DNA of 64,000 bases. It comes from Mucilaginibacter mallensis. GTDB taxonomy: Bacteria > Bacteroidota > Bacteroidia > Sphingobacteriales > Sphingobacteriaceae. Positions 1 through 8,194 of the stretch are shown here, in pieces. The translations under genes were made by a program, and so were the position numbers. The first letter of the stretch is position 1, and each line of letters begins with the position of its first letter. Location of the stretch: positions 1,426,001 to 1,490,000 of the forward strand of contig NZ_LT629740.1 of the NCBI RefSeq assembly GCF_900105165.1, written 5' to 3'. The notes under the pieces were generated by a model that saw only the letters and a program-made list of their open reading frames with translations, was not told the origin of the DNA and ran no database searches.

Positions 1-95
1 ACTTTTTACCGGCGCAGTTGTTTATGGTGCAGGTAGTAGTAGGTGCTTCAAAAGAAGGGGTTTATCCTTATATAGGAGCTGGGTTTAAGTTTTAG
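1..95 (+). CDS. C-terminal end of a probable outer-membrane beta-barrel protein (partial)
   Basis: An open frame entering from the left edge reads in frame from base 3 and stops at TAG 93-95. The visible ~30 residues alternate polar and hydrophobic positions and end in YPYIGAGFKF, with a terminal phenylalanine. That is the usual last strand of an outer-membrane beta-barrel recognised by the BAM machinery. Nothing more can be said about the family because the rest lies outside the window. Confidence 0.5.
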   Translation, partial: FLPAQLFMVQVVVGASKEGVYPYIGAGFKF

Positions 96-126
96 GGTGG
101 GGATCAGTGAGGGTTTGAAAGATTAG

Positions 127-206
127 GGTGTCATGCTGAGCGTTAGTCGAAGCATGCGGGCAAAGGCCTCTGCGCTCACCCTTCGACTAACGCTCAGGGT
201 GACACC
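127..206. repeat. Palindromic dispersed-repeat-like element
   Basis: Two ~26-base arms (127-152 and 181-206) form a near-perfect inverted repeat around a 28-base centre. The core is CTGAGCGTTAGTCGAAG and its complement; the only mismatches are two bases inside each arm. Similar GTCAT-CTGAGC-GTCGAAG palindromes are scattered through many Bacteroidota genomes between genes. Here it lies between the end of the barrel gene and the convergent 266-889 gene, so it could also act as a transcription end for both. Its identity as a genome-wide repeat is from memory, not shown by this window. Confidence 0.65.
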
Positions 207-265
207 TCGCGCTTTATATAAAAACGTCTTAAAAAAATGTTGTCGGCGTCCTCACCGACAACTGA

Positions 266-889
266 TTATTCCCCTAGCTCCTTCAAATTAGCTTCCAGGC
301 TTTTAAACCTTTTATGGAATTTAGCCATGTAATACCACAAGTTTCCTATAAATGAAAGGATAGTTAATGCAACACAGATCCATACGATTGCCGGCGTAGT
401 TAATTTATAAAACTGAACCACAAACAACTTTATCATAGCGCAGTAATAAGCTGGGAAAAGAAACAGGTAAATAGCATTGGATATTATCTGGAATCTTTTA
501 AAATCCGTTATAGCTTTTGTCAGCGTTTCTTTTAAGTTTTTGCTGATATCAATATTAAAGATTTGTTCATTTTTATTGGACACCCACATGGTTACTAAAG
601 CAAATATAACCATTACAATAACCCAGGGTGTTGACTGTAAAAAATTATGACCGGTAAGTGCTTCCGGAAGAAAATATGTTATGCCAAGCTCAATAATAAG
701 TACAGCAATTAAAGCCGGGCATACCGCTTTTGCGGCAGTGTTCCAGAATATGTTCTTCCGCTGAATTTCTGATAATGTGGTTGTAGTTTTCATAATGAGT
801 TGTTCTAATGTTTCGGGTGTATGTTTTTGTTGTTGGTTTTCCTGCTCCTGGATCTTTTGCCAGTACACTTTAAATTCATCTAATTCCAT
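266..889 (-). CDS. Four-helix membrane protein, candidate partner of the adjacent ECF sigma factor
   Basis: A 207-residue protein with a charged, Gln-rich N-terminal cytoplasmic region (about 1-50). About four hydrophobic segments follow: near 52-74, 85-105, 135-158 and 165-188. The C-terminus is basic and amphipathic. I recognise no named domain. Its ATG follows the TGA of the sigma-factor gene after one base, so the two are almost certainly co-transcribed and translationally coupled. ECF sigma genes are usually followed by the gene of their membrane anti-sigma factor, and that is the inferred job here. It lacks the usual zinc-binding HxxxCxxC anti-sigma motif and is not FecR-like. An alternative is an unrelated small membrane protein. 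Confidence 0.7.
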   Translation of the reverse strand: MELDEFKVYWQKIQEQENQQQKHTPETLEQLIMKTTTTLSEIQRKNIFWNTAAKAVCPALIAVLIIELGITYFLPEALTGHNFLQSTPWVIVMVIFALVTMWVSNKNEQIFNIDISKNLKETLTKAITDFKRFQIISNAIYLFLFPAYYCAMIKLFVVQFYKLTTPAIVWICVALTILSFIGNLWYYMAKFHKRFKSLEANLKELGE

Positions 890-890
890 A

Positions 891-1373
891 TCATAAAGTA
901 TTTACAAGTGTTTTCAGCCTGGACTTTATCTTATTCAACTTAAAGCCTATGTTAGTTTCCGACAGACCCAAAATCTCTGATATCTCTTTATAACTGCAAT
1001 CATCCATATACAACATGGTAATAGCGCGCTCAATTTCTGTTAGTTTTTTTATGGCCTCATACATGGCGGTTATGCGTTCCTCCAGTTCACCATTATCAGT
1101 ATGCGGCACCTGGAATGCCTCACCGTCGAGCTCAGCAAACTTTTCTCGCTTAGTTTCCTTTCTTAACCGTGTAATGGCGTTGTTAATAGCAATGCGGTAC
1201 ATCCATGTGGTAACCTTTGAGTCGCCTTTAAACGTTGAGTAAGAGCGCCATAACTGCAGAACAATATCCTGAAAAAGATCTTCCTTATCCTCCTTATTGT
1301 TGCAATACATATTGCAAACTTTAAAGATGAGGCCCTCGTTCTCAGTAATAAGTAACAGAAATTGCTCTTTCAA
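891..1373 (-). CDS. ECF-family RNA polymerase sigma factor (TTG start)
   Basis: A 160-residue ECF sigma factor. Region 2 covers about residues 10-75, with the conserved DLFQDIVLQLW stretch and the TTWMYRIAINNAI helix. Region 4 covers about 105-155, with the helix-turn-helix CSYKEISEILGLSETNIGFKLNKIK. The frame opens at TTG (1371-1373) directly behind an in-frame TAA, and the next methionine is inside region 2, so TTG is the only credible start. It would direct core RNA polymerase to a small stress or envelope regulon, probably held inactive by the membrane protein encoded immediately downstream. The target promoter is not visible. Confidence 0.9.
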   Translation of the reverse strand: MKEQFLLLITENEGLIFKVCNMYCNNKEDKEDLFQDIVLQLWRSYSTFKGDSKVTTWMYRIAINNAITRLRKETKREKFAELDGEAFQVPHTDNGELEERITAMYEAIKKLTEIERAITMLYMDDCSYKEISEILGLSETNIGFKLNKIKSRLKTLVNTL

Positions 1374-1525
1374 TTATTGATATTTATAGAATTAGTCGCA
1401 CAACGTTTAGAAAACTTAGAGGCAGCACTAATTATTTTTAATAAATATAGATTTAGTTGTTGTAAAACCACAAGCGGGACGCTTGCGGTAGCAGAAGAAG
1501 TAGGAAAAGGTGTCTATATGCCAAC

Positions 1526-1558
1526 AAAAAAGCCACAAGCTGTTTAGCTTATGGCTTT
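1526..1558 (-). terminator. Rho-independent terminator of rpoD
   Basis: Arms 1529-1541 and 1546-1558 pair over 13 bases with one mismatch and a 4-base loop. Read on the minus strand the hairpin is followed by a run of T (the A-run at 1526-1531). It sits just behind the rpoD stop codon at 1580 and so ends that transcript before it reaches the ECF sigma gene. Confidence 0.8.
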
Positions 1559-1579
1559 GTATATCAGTGTGCGTATTAC

Positions 1580-2437
1580 TTACAAATAAGATTGCAGCAA
1601 ACGCGATTTTGAGTTTTGTCTTAAACGAAGCAATGCTTTGTCTTTTATTTGGCGTACACGCTCGCGGGTTAGGTTGAATTTCTCACCTATCTCTTCTAAT
1701 GAATGCGCAGAGGTACTGTTCAAACCAAAGAATAATACGATCACTTGTCTTTCGCGTTCAGCTAAAATACCTAATGAGCGTTTAATCTCCTGAGTAAGTG
1801 AATCTGTCATCAGGTCGTCGTCAGTACCGGCATCTGAACTTTGCAATACATCCAGCAATGTGTTTTCCTCGCCGGTAATAAATGGCGCGTCAACAGATAT
1901 ATGTCGGCCAGCGTTTGATAATGCGTCCGAGATCTTATCAGCAGTAGTTTCCAAATCTTCTGCCAATTCTTCAGGAGTTGGCGGGCGCTCAAACTGTTGC
2001 TCCAGTTTTGATGATGATTTACGGATCTTGCTTAATGAACCTACCTGGTTTAATGGCAGGCGCACAATACGCGATTGTTCAGCAACGGCTGAAAGTATCG
2101 ACTGGCGGATCCACCAAACAGCGTATGATATAAATTTAAAACCTTTGGTTTCATCAAAACGTTTGGCAGCCTTTATCAAGCCAAGGTTACCTTCGTTTAT
2201 CAAGTCGCCTAAAGTAAGGCCCTGATTTTGGTATTGTTTTGCAACCGATACCACAAAACGCAGGTTAGTTTTAGTTAAACGTTCTAAAGCTACCTGGTCA
2301 CCTTCGCGAATCTTTTGCGCAAGGATCACTTCTTCCTGCGCGGTAATAAGATCCACTTTCGCAATCTCACTTAAATATTTATCAAGGGATTGTGATTCAC
2401 GGTTGGTAATGGATTGGGTTATCTTAAGTTGTCTCAT
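1580..2437 (-). CDS. rpoD: Primary sigma factor RpoD (short Bacteroidota form)
   Basis: A 285-residue group 1 sigma factor. Region 1.2 (about 14-50) is followed by region 2 with [18 protein letters not shown] and [15 protein letters not shown] (about 78-120), region 3 (about 130-205), and region 4 with the -35-contacting helix [18 protein letters not shown] near the C-terminus. There is no region 1.1 and no long non-conserved insert. This is normal for Bacteroidota, whose housekeeping sigma reads TTTG / TAnnTTTG promoters rather than the E. coli consensus. It is monocistronic, with a -7-like element upstream and its own terminator downstream. The start ATG at 2435-2437 gives the standard MRQLKI N-terminus of the family. 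Confidence 0.97.
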   Translation of the reverse strand: MRQLKITQSITNRESQSLDKYLSEIAKVDLITAQEEVILAQKIREGDQVALERLTKTNLRFVVSVAKQYQNQGLTLGDLINEGNLGLIKAAKRFDETKGFKFISYAVWWIRQSILSAVAEQSRIVRLPLNQVGSLSKIRKSSSKLEQQFERPPTPEELAEDLETTADKISDALSNAGRHISVDAPFITGEENTLLDVLQSSDAGTDDDLMTDSLTQEIKRSLGILAERERQVIVLFFGLNSTSAHSLEEIGEKFNLTRERVRQIKDKALLRLRQNSKSRLLQSYL

Positions 2438-2776
2438 GTTGTAACGTAAGGGGCAGGGAAGTTAGAAAGGGAATTCACTAAAGTGCCTGAGACTGCAAAG
2501 ATACTCAAAGAATTGTAAACTGAGCGTAATTAAAATGAAAGGAAAATGTGATGAAATATTAACATTGTGTTTTTTTAAGCGTGTAGTAACCAGTTGATTA
2601 TAGCTTTGGTCTGCTTTCTTAATAAGTAATATCGTTTAAATAGGGTGGATTGCCGTAGAGTGTAAACAATATTTTCTGTTTATAAACCCCTTTTTGAGAT
2701 AGTTTTTCACATTATATATGCACATAATTATACACGTAGTCTGCGACTACATAAAAAGTAAAATTATCCGAAATAA
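2438..2776. promoter_or_regulatory. rpoD upstream region
   Basis: This 339-base gap separates rpoD from the oxygenase gene. On the minus strand bases 2503-2496 read TATCTTTG, an exact match to the Bacteroidota -7 element TAnnTTTG, about 60 bases before the rpoD ATG. I do not find a clean TTTG -33 element at the expected distance. A short hairpin, GTAGTC-TGC-GACTAC (2736-2750), lies just behind the oxygenase stop and has no T-run. The rest looks non-coding. Confidence 0.5.
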
Positions 2777-3364
2777 TCACCCGGCCACTTTCAGCCAGCC
2801 TGTAATACTCATTCTGGGCAGATGGGTGATTAATACTTCGTGTTCCAGCTCATTGCTCTTAAAAAAGACGCTTTTACCTGCATTTGGTGAAATGTCTTGA
2901 GTATCATTACCTTGATAGATGCGTAAGGCTCCGCCATCAACTTCGCTGTTTAAATACATGATCATTGAAAAGGCCCTGTTACCGTTTTGCTTAAAATTAT
3001 CCAGGTGCCGTTTGTAGAAACTTCCTTTTTCGTAAAGCGTGTAATGAAATTCATAACCGGTTATTCCGGCATAACAGCTCCGGTTTAAGTGGCTTACAAA
3101 ACTGTCCATCAAATCGAAAAAAACATTTTCATAAATATTATTATGGATACGGTCGAGCCAATAAATTTTGTCACTCCGGATGAGTTTATTATGATTGATT
3201 AGAAGCTCATTTCCTGTTCCGGCAGTAACGAGCTGCTCACCTGCATAAAGCGCGGTAATATTATCGACTAAGTGTGCTGATAATTCCTGGCTAAGAAAGT
3301 CTTTAACTATACCTACGTTAGTGGCCAGGTAGCTATCGATAAGTTTGTCGAATATGATTTCCAA
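2777..3364 (-). CDS. 2-oxoglutarate/Fe(II)-dependent oxygenase, prolyl-4-hydroxylase-like (TTG start)
   Basis: A 195-residue protein. The C-terminal half carries the double-stranded beta-helix oxygenase pattern: an HxD iron ligand pair in RHLDNF, the second histidine in NELEHEV, and an arginine/serine 2-oxoglutarate site in PRMSITGW. YLNSEVDGGALRIY is the usual strand between them. Family members hydroxylate a protein side chain or a small molecule using Fe(II), O2 and 2-oxoglutarate; the substrate cannot be told. The frame begins at TTG (3362-3364), with TAG three codons upstream and no early methionine, so a TTG start is likely. It stands alone on the minus strand, downstream of the AraC regulator. 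Confidence 0.85.
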   Translation of the reverse strand: MEIIFDKLIDSYLATNVGIVKDFLSQELSAHLVDNITALYAGEQLVTAGTGNELLINHNKLIRSDKIYWLDRIHNNIYENVFFDLMDSFVSHLNRSCYAGITGYEFHYTLYEKGSFYKRHLDNFKQNGNRAFSMIMYLNSEVDGGALRIYQGNDTQDISPNAGKSVFFKSNELEHEVLITHLPRMSITGWLKVAG

Positions 3365-3468
3365 ATTGACCTAAGTTACCATAAATAACTAAGGAACAAC
3401 TAAAAGCTTAATAATGATCGATGGATTAGTATAATTACATCAATCAAGCGATTCTTATTCGTTATATG

Positions 3469-4374
3469 TTAAGCACCTGCAAGCCTGGCCATAGCAGGGG
3501 AGGAACCGGTATATTTTTTAAAAAAATTGGTGAAGTAAGCCGGTTCTTCGAATCCCAGCCCACCCGCCACCTGGGCTATACTCCAATCCGTATGTTTGAG
3601 TAAAGCATAGGCTTCTTTCAATATACGTTCAGCAATATGCTGCGTTGTGGTTTTGCCGGTGAGCTCTTTAACTGAGCGGTTCAGGTGATTGGTATGCACC
3701 GCAAGGTTTTGCGCAAACTCGTTGGCTGTTTTCAGTTTAAGGGATTGTTCCGGCGAATCGATCGGGAATTGCCTTTCGAGCAATTCTAAAAATTGGGTGG
3801 TGAGCCTGGCCGCAGCGCCAGTGCTTACCGCATAGTTGCTTAAGGGTGCAATCTTTAACGCTTCGTGCATAAGGATATGCAGATAGTTACGCAACAGGTC
3901 ATATTTGCCTGTATAATCCGACTCCATTTCTTCCATCATTTTGCCAAGCATGGCCGCCAAAAAAGTTAACTGGGTATCATTCAAAAAAACGATGTGATTG
4001 CCGCCTGCTTTAAATAAAGGGAAATCCTGCAGCATGCTTTTATCCTCATAACCGATAAAAGTTTGGGTAAACAGACAAAACCAACCTGTTTGCGGGCCGG
4101 GCCCGGATTCCCAGGAAGAAGGTACCGAGGGGCTGGAAAACAGCAGTGCAGGGCGGTCGATCTGTACCTGCTTTTCCGCATAATGCATGGTCCCATTGCC
4201 AATCACCAGCGCGATCTTATAAAAGTCACGGCGGCTGAAAGGAGTCTTTTGCAGGCAGTGTTTGCGCACAAATACATTGAAATGGCCCTGCCCGGTATTG
4301 TTCTCGGCAAAAACCTGTTGATTGTCTACCGGGTGGCGCCGGTAAAATTCTTCGAGTGTTTCGATAGCTTCCAT
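3469..4374 (-). CDS. AraC-family transcriptional regulator
   Basis: 301 residues. The N-terminal half (about 30-170) is a cupin-like effector domain with the FSRRDFYKIALVIG and PALLFSSPSVPSSWE stretches typical of AraC regulators. The last ~100 residues hold two helix-turn-helix units: TANEFAQNLAVHTNHLNRSV and the signature WSIAQVAGGLGFEEPAYFTNFFKK. It is divergent from the MFS exporter at 4516 across a 141-base gap. That gap contains two 15-base direct repeats 21 bases apart, a spacing typical for an AraC dimer. The inference is that it controls the exporter in response to a small hydrophobic effector or drug. Confidence 0.92.
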   Translation of the reverse strand: MEAIETLEEFYRRHPVDNQQVFAENNTGQGHFNVFVRKHCLQKTPFSRRDFYKIALVIGNGTMHYAEKQVQIDRPALLFSSPSVPSSWESGPGPQTGWFCLFTQTFIGYEDKSMLQDFPLFKAGGNHIVFLNDTQLTFLAAMLGKMMEEMESDYTGKYDLLRNYLHILMHEALKIAPLSNYAVSTGAAARLTTQFLELLERQFPIDSPEQSLKLKTANEFAQNLAVHTNHLNRSVKELTGKTTTQHIAERILKEAYALLKHTDWSIAQVAGGLGFEEPAYFTNFFKKYTGSSPAMARLAGA

Positions 4375-4447
4375 GGTGAAAGGTAGGTATTTATTTGATT
4401 ATTATAAATGAATATGACTATTTAATGATGAAAAAAGCGGCGAGTGT

Positions 4448-4483
4448 TTGAATGTTATAAATTCCTGCTTGAATTCTATAAAT
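4448..4483 (+). promoter_or_regulatory. Candidate AraC operator: two direct repeats 21 bp apart
   Basis: TTGAATnnTATAAAT occurs at 4448-4462 and again at 4469-4483 in the same orientation, 21 bases apart, which puts both on the same face of the helix. AraC-family dimers typically bind two such direct half-sites. The pair lies just upstream of the exporter -7 element, where an activator would touch RNA polymerase. Confidence 0.6.
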
Positions 4484-4503
4484 GCTGACCCGGCAGTCAC
4501 AGT

Positions 4504-4511
4504 TACTTTTG
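4504..4511 (+). promoter_or_regulatory. Bacteroidota -7 promoter element of the MFS exporter
   Basis: TACTTTTG matches the TAnnTTTG consensus exactly and ends only four bases before the exporter ATG at 4516. Transcription would then start at or very near the start codon, giving a leaderless or near-leaderless mRNA. No convincing TTTG -33 element is seen, consistent with a need for activator. Confidence 0.5.
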
Positions 4512-4515
4512 TGCC

Positions 4516-6075
4516 ATGGAAACCGGTTTTAGAAAATGGATCATCGTAGTTACGATCATCACCTCCACCATCATCGAACTGATCGATACCACCATTGTCA
4601 ATGTTTCGATCAATACCATGAGCGGCAACTTAGGTGCATCGCTGGAAGATACCGCCTGGGTGATCACCTCTTACGCTATTGCCAATGTCATCGTCATCCC
4701 GATGACCAGTTTCCTGGCTGAAAAGATTGGGCGGAAACAATATTATATCGGTTCCATCCTCTTATTTACGCTGGCTTCGGCCATGTGCGGGTTTTCACAT
4801 AATTTATGGGAGCTGGTTGCTTTTCGTTTTTTCCAGGGTATCGGCGGTGGTGCTTTGCTCTCCACATCGCAATCTATCCTTTTTGAAACATTCCCTGTTA
4901 AGGAACGGGCAACCGCCAGCGGTATCTTCAGCCTGGGCATCATCATCGGCCCTTCTATCGGCCCGGTAATGGGAGGATATATTGTGGATAATTTATCCTG
5001 GCAATGGATCTTTTATGTAAATATCCCTATTGGCCTTTTAGCTGCGCTGCTTTCCTATATTTACCTTAAACCCACCAAACGATCCCAGGACGGGCGCCGC
5101 ATCGACTGGCTTGGCATCTTTTTATTAACAATAGGTGTCGGTTCACTGCAGGTAGTGCTGGAAAGGGGCGAAACCGATGACTGGTTTGCCGCAGGTTATA
5201 TCATCGCGCTCAGTATCATCTCCGCCTTATCTTTAGCGGTGCTGATCTGGTGGGAATTAAAAATCGAACACCCGGTTATTAACCTGCGGGTATTGAAAAG
5301 TACTACCTTGTCAATTTCCGCCATCATGACCTTTGTGCTGGGCTTTGGCCTGTTCAGTGCCGTATTTGTTTTTCCCTTATATGCACAGCGTATTATCGGC
5401 TACTCCGCCTTTCAAACCGGCACCATGTTGCTACCGGGTACACTAATGGCTGCCATGATCTCACCCTTTTTGGGCAAAATGCTGCAAAGCGGCATCCGTC
5501 CACAATATCTCATCATTACTGGCTTTGGCCTGTCGGCGGTATTCGGCTTCATGATGTCGGGCTCGAACCTTGAAACTGGTGGTGCTTATTTTTTCATCCC
5601 CTTAATTTGCAGGGGGCTAGGTGCCGCGCTGTTAATCGTACCGCTAACCGCACTCGCTGTTTCAGAGCTTAAACCGTCAGATATCCCGCAGGGTGCCGCT
5701 CTGAACAATATGATGCGGCAGATGGGCGGGTCATTCGGCATCGCCCTGATCAATACCTATATCGCACAGCGCTCTGCAGCCAACCGTACAGCATTGATCG
5801 CCCATGTAACCGCCTCGGATCCTTTGACTATAATGCGCAGGCAATCCTATGTCAATAATTTTATGGCCCACGGCGCTACCTATCTTCGGGCGCTCCAGGC
5901 TTCACTCGGGGCATTGGAGAACACCGTGGTGCGGCAAACATTCCTGTTAAGTTATATGGATGCTTTTCTGCTGCTGGCCATCCTGAATGCCTGCTGCATC
6001 CCGCTGGTGATCATGACAATCAAAAAAAGGGTAGCAGTTAAGGCCGGCAAGGTGGAGATACCCGATGCGCATTGA
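4516..6075 (+). CDS. DHA2-family (EmrB/QacA) MFS drug exporter
   Basis: 519 residues with about 14 hydrophobic helices. Motif A of drug:H+ antiporters is seen as AEKIGRKQ after helix 2. The antiporter-specific motif C appears as GIFSLGIIIGPSIGPVMGGYI in helix 5. The opening IDTTIVNVSINTM is the typical helix-1 motif D1 of the EmrB/QacA group. The protein should expel a hydrophobic compound across the inner membrane using the proton gradient. No membrane-fusion (EmrA) or TolC partner is adjacent, so it may work alone like QacA or with partners elsewhere. It is divergent from and probably regulated by the AraC protein. Confidence 0.93.
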   Translation: METGFRKWIIVVTIITSTIIELIDTTIVNVSINTMSGNLGASLEDTAWVITSYAIANVIVIPMTSFLAEKIGRKQYYIGSILLFTLASAMCGFSHNLWELVAFRFFQGIGGGALLSTSQSILFETFPVKERATASGIFSLGIIIGPSIGPVMGGYIVDNLSWQWIFYVNIPIGLLAALLSYIYLKPTKRSQDGRRIDWLGIFLLTIGVGSLQVVLERGETDDWFAAGYIIALSIISALSLAVLIWWELKIEHPVINLRVLKSTTLSISAIMTFVLGFGLFSAVFVFPLYAQRIIGYSAFQTGTMLLPGTLMAAMISPFLGKMLQSGIRPQYLIITGFGLSAVFGFMMSGSNLETGGAYFFIPLICRGLGAALLIVPLTALAVSELKPSDIPQGAALNNMMRQMGGSFGIALINTYIAQRSAANRTALIAHVTASDPLTIMRRQSYVNNFMAHGATYLRALQASLGALENTVVRQTFLLSYMDAFLLLAILNACCIPLVIMTIKKRVAVKAGKVEIPDAH

Positions 6076-6089
6076 GTACAGGATTTGAT

Positions 6090-6114
6090 TTGACAAAAAA
6101 ATATATTTTGTCAA
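6090..6114. promoter_or_regulatory. Palindromic TetR operator
   Basis: TTGACAAAA (6090-6098) and TTTTGTCAA (6106-6114) form a perfect 9-base inverted repeat around seven A/T bases. It lies 35 bases before the TetR start and overlaps the position expected for the -33 element. A partial copy, TTTTGTCA at 6785-6792, recurs just before the downstream exporter. This is the usual autoregulatory arrangement of TetR repressors. Confidence 0.75.
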
Positions 6115-6124
6115 GATAGGTACT

Positions 6125-6132
6125 TATCTTTG
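6125..6132 (+). promoter_or_regulatory. -7 promoter element of the tetR-MFS operon
   Basis: TATCTTTG matches TAnnTTTG exactly, 17 bases before the TetR ATG. The TTTG inside the right arm of the operator lies 14 bases upstream, closer than the usual 19-21, so the -33 assignment is uncertain. Confidence 0.5.
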
Positions 6133-6149
6133 TCGGGTAAGATAAAACA

Positions 6150-6752
6150 ATGACCAGCCAGGACGATATCATCCACCAGGAAATTTTGCAGGCAGCCTTG
6201 CGCCTGTACCGTAAATCCGGCCCTACAAAAGTTACCATGGATAACGTGGCAACGGCTACAGGTCGCAGCAGGAGCTCGCTTTATTATTATTTCAAAAACC
6301 GGGACGAGATTTTCCAGGCAGTACTCGACCGGATAGCTGAGGATGTTGCCGCTGAGATCCGTATTGCAGTAACAGTCGCTGCAAATTTGAACGATAAGCT
6401 ATACGCCTATTGTTCAACTAAGATGAAAACTACTGCAGAATGGAAACGTGTGTTCAATGCAATGGATCAGTCGATGAGTGACGATGAAATATCAAAGCAT
6501 ACCAAACTGATGGATGCCTTGCATAAAAAACTAATTTACCTGGAACAGGGCATACTGATCGAAGCGATATCGCAAGTTGGCCTGCCCCACGATCGTAGTA
6601 TAAGCAACGCTGAACAGGAGATGCTCGCCTTTATAATTTCAAGTGCTGTAAGAGGTATAAGGCGTGAGGTTTATGACCACAACGATCCGCACGACCCAAA
6701 AGCTGCCGCTGCTTTATTAAGCGGCATGGTTGCCAAATGGTTGAAGTCTTAA
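6150..6752 (+). CDS. TetR/AcrR-family repressor
   Basis: 200 residues. The N-terminal DNA-binding domain (about 8-57) has the TetR pattern: AALRLYRKSGPTKVTMDNVA, then TGRSRSSLYYYFKNRDEIFQAV. The remaining ~140 residues are helical and should bind an inducer and dimerise. It precedes an MFS exporter by 47 bases on the same strand and has a perfect palindrome in its own promoter. It should therefore repress itself and the exporter until a toxic ligand binds. The ligand is unknown. Confidence 0.94.
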   Translation: MTSQDDIIHQEILQAALRLYRKSGPTKVTMDNVATATGRSRSSLYYYFKNRDEIFQAVLDRIAEDVAAEIRIAVTVAANLNDKLYAYCSTKMKTTAEWKRVFNAMDQSMSDDEISKHTKLMDALHKKLIYLEQGILIEAISQVGLPHDRSISNAEQEMLAFIISSAVRGIRREVYDHNDPHDPKAAAALLSGMVAKWLKS

Positions 6753-6799
6753 AAGTTCTATTTGTTTTTCGGCATTAATTAAAATTTTGTCAGTTTTAA

Positions 6800-8038
6800 A
6801 TGAAAAAAATAAGTCAGCTTAATTTATTCAGAGCATTTGCGAGCCGCAACTATACGCTCTACTTTTTTGGCAGGGCCGTATCGCAATTCGGTACCTGGAT
6901 GCAGCGCACGGCTGTGGTATGGGTGGTATACACCCTTACACACTCTGCATTCCTGCTCGGTGTGACCATTTTTGCAGAGCAGTTCCCGTCATTTTTATTT
7001 TCCATCCCGGGCGGCGTAGCAGCCGACCGCTATAACCGTTACACAATTATCAAAATTACCCAGATAATCTCTATGGTCCAGGCCGTGTTGCTGGCGGTGC
7101 TGGTTCTCACCGGCCATACGGCAGTATGGGCCATCCTTTTGCTCAGTGTGCTCCTGGGCATCATTAATGCATTCGATGTTCCCGCACGGCAGGCACTGAT
7201 CAACGATGTGGTAGCCAGCCCTGATGATCTGCCGAATGCGCTCTCGCTTTCAACAGCGACGGCCAGCCTGGCACAATTGCTGGGACCGGCATTATCAGGC
7301 ATTGTGCTGAGCGTGTTTGGTGCCGGCGTATGTTTTCTCCTGAACGCGGCCAGTTTTGGCGGGGTTATCCTGTCGCTACTGTTCATGAAATTACCGACTT
7401 ACCTGCCCAAAAAGACGAATAAAAGAGTTATCGCTGAATTTGCCGAAGGTTTCTCTTACATTAAAAATAATCGTGATATAGGCCTTATGGTAACCATGCT
7501 TGCAGTAGTTAGTTTACTGGTGTTGCCCTATAATACGGTATTGCCTGTATTTGCCAAAGTAGTTTTCAAGGGCGACGCCTCCACTTTTGGTTATATCAAC
7601 AGTTTTGTGGGCATTGGCGCAGTAGCAGGTACCATTTTTCTGGCTTCGCGCAAACCCGGGGTGCATTTAAAAAGAATATTGTTTATCAGTACCATATTGA
7701 TGGGTGTGGGGCTGATTTGTTTTTCACAAATAAAGAATTTTCCCGCAGCTATGCTTTTTGCAGCGATTGCTGGTTATGGCTCTATAGCACAGTTTACCAT
7801 CAGCAATATTGTGGTCCAGTCGGATGCCGCGCCTGAAATGCGTGGCCGGACTATGGGCGTCCTGCTGATGGCCATCTTTGGCATGTTGCCGCTGGGGAGT
7901 TTGCTAACTGGCGCTGTATCTGAACGTATAGGCGCACCTGCCACGGTACTGTTCCAGGGGATAATAGCGGTAGTTATAGCGTTAATATTCATTAAGTTCT
8001 TAACCAGGTCGCACAAATCCGGCTTTAAAACGGTTTGA
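6800..8038 (+). CDS. MFS exporter, EntS/MFS_3-like
   Basis: 412 residues with about 12 membrane helices. The opening LFRAFASRNYTLYFFGRAVS, followed by GTWMQRTAVVWVVY and PSFLFSIPGGVAADRYNR, is characteristic of the MFS_3 group that includes the enterobactin exporter EntS. Members pump siderophores, macrolides or other amphiphiles across the inner membrane. It sits directly behind the TetR gene in the same orientation, so it is probably the target of that repressor. No siderophore biosynthesis genes are in the window, so a detoxification role is as likely as siderophore export. Confidence 0.9.
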   Translation: MKKISQLNLFRAFASRNYTLYFFGRAVSQFGTWMQRTAVVWVVYTLTHSAFLLGVTIFAEQFPSFLFSIPGGVAADRYNRYTIIKITQIISMVQAVLLAVLVLTGHTAVWAILLLSVLLGIINAFDVPARQALINDVVASPDDLPNALSLSTATASLAQLLGPALSGIVLSVFGAGVCFLLNAASFGGVILSLLFMKLPTYLPKKTNKRVIAEFAEGFSYIKNNRDIGLMVTMLAVVSLLVLPYNTVLPVFAKVVFKGDASTFGYINSFVGIGAVAGTIFLASRKPGVHLKRILFISTILMGVGLICFSQIKNFPAAMLFAAIAGYGSIAQFTISNIVVQSDAAPEMRGRTMGVLLMAIFGMLPLGSLLTGAVSERIGAPATVLFQGIIAVVIALIFIKFLTRSHKSGFKTV

Positions 8039-8194
8039 TATTACTGCCAGACGGCTCATGTTAGGGCTGGCTATCGAGCGATAAACCACATTTATATAAC
8101 CTGGTATTTTAATTAGCTGATCTTCAACAGTTAATTATTTTTTCATCTGGAAGTGGGTTTAATAATACTATTTTCAAAATTATATTTTCAAAAA

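Noticed and set aside
1860..2225. 121-codon plus-strand frame inside rpoD
   Set aside because: Antisense to a highly conserved gene; its composition mirrors rpoD codon bias and it has no recognisable domain.
2736..2750. Short hairpin considered as a tRNA arm or terminator
   Set aside because: Only a 6-base stem, no further cloverleaf arms and no T-run.
2718..2900. Plus-strand open frame opposite the end of the oxygenase gene
   Set aside because: It overlaps the well-supported oxygenase on the other strand, has no family resemblance and looks like a shadow frame.
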